From the NCBI GenBank assembly GCA_036524155.1, contig DATDCV010000730.1, forward strand, positions 1-17,748: a stretch of 17,748 nt of DNA, written 5' to 3'. Position 1 is the stretch's first letter. Each line of letters starts with the position of its first letter. A model generated the notes under the pieces. The model worked only from the letters and a program-made list of their open reading frames with translations, made no database searches and was not told the DNA's origin. A program made the position numbers and the translations under genes. The DNA comes from DATDCV01 sp036524155. GTDB lineage: Bacteria; Verrucomicrobiota; Verrucomicrobiia; Limisphaerales; UBA8199. Of the stretch, positions 15,356-17,748 are shown piece after piece.

Positions 15356-15571
15356 TCGCAGAACTCGATCACAAGTGATCTCTCGGGCGTCTCGTCTCCC
15401 CTCACCCCAACCCGTTCCCCGAGGGAGGAGGGAACCGTCGGCAGCGGTCCCGCATATGCGACGCGGTCGGAAACCTCGGAAGACGGCTGGCCGAACTCCC
15501 TCTCCTTGGGGAGAGGGTCGGAGTGAGGGGAAACGGGGCGCGGAACTTGCCGATTAGGGGAGTTCTGCAAC
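15356..15571. repeat. MITE-like repeat, copy B (about 216 bp)
   Basis: The ends are inverted, TCGCAGAACT at the left (15356-15365) and AGTTCTGCAA at the right (15561-15570), 9 of 10 bases. Inside, CTCCCCTCACCCCAACCC (from 15396) faces GGAGTGAGGGG (15520-15530), and CCCTCTCC-TTGG-GGAGAGGG (15498-15517) is a perfect 8-bp hairpin. The core GGAACCGTCGGCAGCGG ... GGAAGACGGCT matches copy A in inverse orientation. It is intergenic. Confidence 0.72.
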
Positions 15572-15670
15572 TGCCTCTCGAATCTTTGTCCGGCCAGCCG
15601 GGATTGGTTGTCTGTCTGACGAACCGATTCCGGGGGTGGCCTCAAGCGTCGAGGCCGGCATTGTAGCCGT

Positions 15671-16426
15671 TCACTTCACCGTGTTCACGAGCGGCGCCAG
15701 CCCCTGGATCCGGACTTCGAGACGGTCGCCTGACTGGATAGGCCCGATACCGCTGGGAGTGCCGGTGAGGATGATGTCGCCCGCCAGCAACGTGAGGTTG
15801 GTGGAGATGAAGCTGACGAGCTGGTGGCAGTTGAAGATAAGCTGGCTGGTGTTGGAGTTCTGACGGAGCTGCCCGTTCTGAAACAACTGAATCGTCAGAT
15901 CGTGCGGATCGATCTTAGTCTCCACATAAGGTCCGACCGGCGTGAAGGTATCGAACGACTTCGCTCGCGTCCATTGGCTTTCGCCATTTTGGATGGTGCG
16001 GTCACTGATGTCCTGCGCGGCGGTGTATCCAAAAATAAAACGGGCGGCGGCGGTTGGGGTGACGTTACGAACGCGCCGGCCGATCACGATGGCCAGTTCT
16101 GCCTCGAAATCAGTCCGGTGATTGGGAAATGGGATTTCGATTTTGCCGCCGTCCGGCAGCAGCGAGGTCGTGGCTTTCAGCCAGAACAGAGGCTCGCGGG
16201 GCAAAGCTTTGTTGGTTTCGCGGGCGTGGTCGGCATAATTCAGGCCTACCGCGATCACTTTCGAGGGGATCACCGGCGTCAATGTGCGCACGCCCTTCAG
16301 CTTGGTCGGCTTCTTGTCAAACGATGGGGAGCCGAATGCATCTCCATGCAGACGAAAGATCTCGCCATCCACAACCTTGGCGTAAAAGACCTCGTCGCCC
16401 TTCTGAAACCGGCCAATCGCTGCCAT
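15671..16426 (-). CDS. Fumarylacetoacetate hydrolase (FAH) family protein
   Basis: The 251-residue protein has every landmark of the small FAH family. VIAVGLNYADHARE (57-70) is the N-terminal substrate loop. PLFWLKATTSLLPDGG leads to DFEAELA with Glu108 and Glu110, and GYTAAQDISDRTIQ contains Asp139; these three acids are the expected divalent-metal ligands. RAKSFDTFTPVGPYV, SQLIFNCHQLVSFIS and AGDIILTGTPSGIG complete the fold. Members hydrolyse or isomerise 2-oxo acids (acylpyruvates, 2-hydroxyhepta-2,4-diene-1,7-dioate and similar) or decarboxylate oxaloacetate, so the exact substrate is open. The ATG at 16426 was chosen over a GTG at 16459 because it begins directly with the family N-terminus; no clear ribosome binding site is seen. 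It lies 67 bp downstream of nuoN on the same strand. Confidence 0.93.
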   Translation of the reverse strand: MAAIGRFQKGDEVFYAKVVDGEIFRLHGDAFGSPSFDKKPTKLKGVRTLTPVIPSKVIAVGLNYADHARETNKALPREPLFWLKATTSLLPDGGKIEIPFPNHRTDFEAELAIVIGRRVRNVTPTAAARFIFGYTAAQDISDRTIQNGESQWTRAKSFDTFTPVGPYVETKIDPHDLTIQLFQNGQLRQNSNTSQLIFNCHQLVSFISTNLTLLAGDIILTGTPSGIGPIQSGDRLEVRIQGLAPLVNTVK

Positions 16427-16493
16427 AAAGAGATAAGATTGTGTGAAATGACAAACCACTTCGCAAGCGTTTTGTCCCTGTTTTTCTGGACAA

Positions 16494-17748
16494 TCACGTC
16501 GTCGCCGCCAGGAATCTAAGGAGAAGGTCCGGGGCGCTGCCCAGCACCAGGGTCGCTCCCGCCATCAGGATCATCAGCACGAGCATCAGGGTAGGAGCGG
16601 GAGCAGGCGTGGGAAGAGCATCTGCGGGCAGGTCGGCAACATAAATAGCCTTAAGGACTTTCAAATAGTAATAAAGCGACACCGCGCTCATGCCCAGGGC
16701 CAGCGCTACCAGCCACACCAGGGCAAGCCCGACGGGACCCCGGAGCGCCGAACTGAACACATAGAACTTGCCGAAGAACCCCGCCAACGGCGGAATTCCG
16801 GCCAGCGATAACAGGAACACGGCCATGCAAAGCGCCAGGACCGGCTCCCGGCGACTTAACCCGGCGAAATCCGAAATACGGTCGCCGCGGTTACGCCCCG
16901 AGATCACGCCAACAACGCCAAAAGCCCCGAGCGCGGTCACAGCGTACGTGAGGGCATAATAGACCAACGCCGGCAGCGTTTGCTGGTTGGCGCCGATCAC
17001 GGCCAGTAGCAGGTAACCCGCGTGCGCGATCGCCGAGTACGCCAGCAACCGGCGCACACTGGTTTGCACCAACGCTGCCAGGTTGCCGACGACCATCGAT
17101 AAACCGGCGATGAGCGCCAGGACCGCTACCCAGCCAGGCCTGAACGCGCCCCATGCCATACTGCCTTCCGCCCCTTTAAAACCCACCAACATGACCTGTG
17201 CCAGAACAAAGAAACCGGCGACTTTGGACCCCGACGCGATGAACGCCGCGCTCGGCACGGGCGCTCCCTGGTACACATCCGGTGCCCACAAGTGGAACGG
17301 CGCCGCCGCCACCTTGAATCCGAGCCCGACGAGGACCATCACCAGCGCCAACAGCAGCAACGGGTCAAGGCGCGGCCCGTGGATCGCCGCCGCGATCTCC
17401 CGCAGGTTCGTGGACCCGGAAATCCCGTAGAGCAGGCTCAGGCCAAAGAGAATGAACGCCGCCGACATGCCACCGAACAGGAAATACTTCAGACCCGCCT
17501 CGGACGATTCCAGGCTCCTTTTGTCAAAAGCCGTCAGCACGTACAACGACAGGCTCGTCAACTCGAGGCTGAGAAAGATCAGCAGGATGTCCTCCGAACT
17601 GACCAGCAATAACAAGCCGATGCTCGCCAGCAACAGCAGCGCGAAGTACTCCCCGACGTGGGAGGAATTCGATGGCCAAGAAGGTCGTCTGAAACCGACC
17701 CGCCGGCTGACCTCGTCTCCCTCTCCTCCTCCGGAGGAGAGGGTCGGG
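16494..17748 (-). CDS. nuoN: NADH-quinone oxidoreductase subunit N, partial (5' end beyond the right edge)
   Basis: NuoN is a proton-pumping antiporter-like membrane subunit of respiratory complex I. From GEYFALLLLASIGLLLL on, the protein follows the family closely with about ten hydrophobic segments. The key charged residues are visible: Glu in LSLELTSLSLYVLTAF, Lys in GFKVAAAPFHLWAPDVYQG, Lys in SGSKVAGFFVL and Lys in AGFFGKFYVF, with spacings close to those of E. coli NuoN. RRLLAYSAIAHAGYLLL and RISDFAGLSRREP are also typical. No start codon in the window fits. The frame stays open to the edge through PSWPSNSS and a repeat-derived stretch (copy C), where the family normally has a loop between early transmembrane helices. 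The gene may be intact with an insertion, or disrupted further upstream; the first helices are not visible. Other complex I genes would be expected to the right. Confidence 0.9.
   Translation of the reverse strand, partial: PTLSSGGGEGDEVSRRVGFRRPSWPSNSSHVGEYFALLLLASIGLLLLVSSEDILLIFLSLELTSLSLYVLTAFDKRSLESSEAGLKYFLFGGMSAAFILFGLSLLYGISGSTNLREIAAAIHGPRLDPLLLLALVMVLVGLGFKVAAAPFHLWAPDVYQGAPVPSAAFIASGSKVAGFFVLAQVMLVGFKGAEGSMAWGAFRPGWVAVLALIAGLSMVVGNLAALVQTSVRRLLAYSAIAHAGYLLLAVIGANQQTLPALVYYALTYAVTALGAFGVVGVISGRNRGDRISDFAGLSRREPVLALCMAVFLLSLAGIPPLAGFFGKFYVFSSALRGPVGLALVWLVALALGMSAVSLYYYLKVLKAIYVADLPADALPTPAPAPTLMLVLMILMAGATLVLGSAPDLLLRFLAATT
17671..17748. repeat. MITE-like repeat, copy C (partial, continues beyond the edge)
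   Basis: GGTCGTCTGAAACC ... CGGCTGACC ... CTCCCTCTCC followed by GGAGAGGGTCGG aligns with copy B (GGTCGGAAACC ... CGGCTGGCC ... CTCCCTCTCC ... GGAGAGGGTCGG) in the same orientation. It has a perfect 11-bp hairpin, CCCTCTCCTCC-TCC-GGAGGAGAGGG, at 17719-17743. It lies inside the open nuoN frame. Only part of the element is in the window, so its far end is unknown. Confidence 0.6.

Larger units (their letters stand above)
15025..15670. other. Non-coding stretch between the giant protein gene and the FAH-family gene
   Basis: These 646 bases contain no credible gene. They hold repeat copy B (15356-15571), a short GGATTTCGGATTTCGG repeat (15331-15348), and about 300 bases upstream of the giant protein gene (15025-15330) that should include its promoter and 5' leader. 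I could not pick a convincing -35/-10 pair there. Between 15572 and 15670 I see nothing recognisable. Confidence 0.6.

Noticed and set aside
16865..16885. GAAATCCGAAAT-like string in nuoN
   Set aside because: It encodes RISDFAGL, a conserved NuoN motif with normal spacing, so the resemblance to the dispersed repeat is probably chance.
17631..17633. TTG start for nuoN at 17633
   Set aside because: The conserved GEYFALLL helix lies upstream in the same frame, so this codon is internal.
1..17748. CRISPR array, tRNA, rRNA, phage or defence genes
   Set aside because: No regularly spaced identical repeats, no cloverleaf or rRNA-like conserved strings, and no recognisable nuclease, integrase or defence protein were seen on either strand.

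Overview
The window reads as a fragment of a high-GC Gram-negative bacterial genome, most likely Verrucomicrobiota (Pedosphaera/Limisphaerales-like). This rests on the very large secreted mosaic proteins, a C-terminal domain ending near FYRL, and dispersed inverted repeats read as CCACGGATTTCACGG or GAAATCCGAAATC. The phylum is an inference from style; no marker gene for placement is present. I see no rRNA, tRNA, CRISPR array, transposase, integrase or phage gene.

Layout, left to right: (1) a secreted right-handed beta-helix protein on the minus strand running off the left edge, with a repeat element inside its 5' end; (2) proA on the plus strand, carrying a small repeat-derived in-frame insertion, followed by a GNAT acetyltransferase; (3) a divergent pair, an HPr-kinase-like P-loop protein (minus) and a circularly permuted ATP-grasp-like protein (plus), the latter followed by a MarC-family membrane protein; (4) a 924-codon secreted protein with a glycosidase-like barrel, a DUF2341-like domain and a LamG-like domain; (5) a convergent junction with a long hairpin repeat and a minus-strand terminator; (6) a 1691-residue secreted mosaic protein (two PA14/Ig-like modules, lectin folds, a C-type lectin domain and a tyrosine-rich tail) on the minus strand; (7) a non-coding stretch with a second repeat copy; (8) a fumarylacetoacetate-hydrolase-family enzyme and nuoN, both minus, with nuoN running off the right edge through a third repeat copy.

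The genes do not form one pathway. Housekeeping functions (proline synthesis, complex I, FAH enzyme, MarC transporter) alternate with large surface or secreted proteins that probably act on or bind polysaccharide. The most distinctive signal is a family of about 195-216 bp elements with TTGCAGAAC-type inverted ends and GC-rich hairpins (three copies: 1608-1802, 15356-15571, 17671 to the edge). Two copies lie inside open reading frames without breaking them: in the leader of the beta-helix protein and in an N-terminal loop of NuoN. A different short repeat sits in frame in ProA. The window therefore looks like a genome where short non-autonomous repeats are repeatedly accommodated as protein segments.

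All starts, domain limits and family names come from reading the sequence by eye; no database search was possible.
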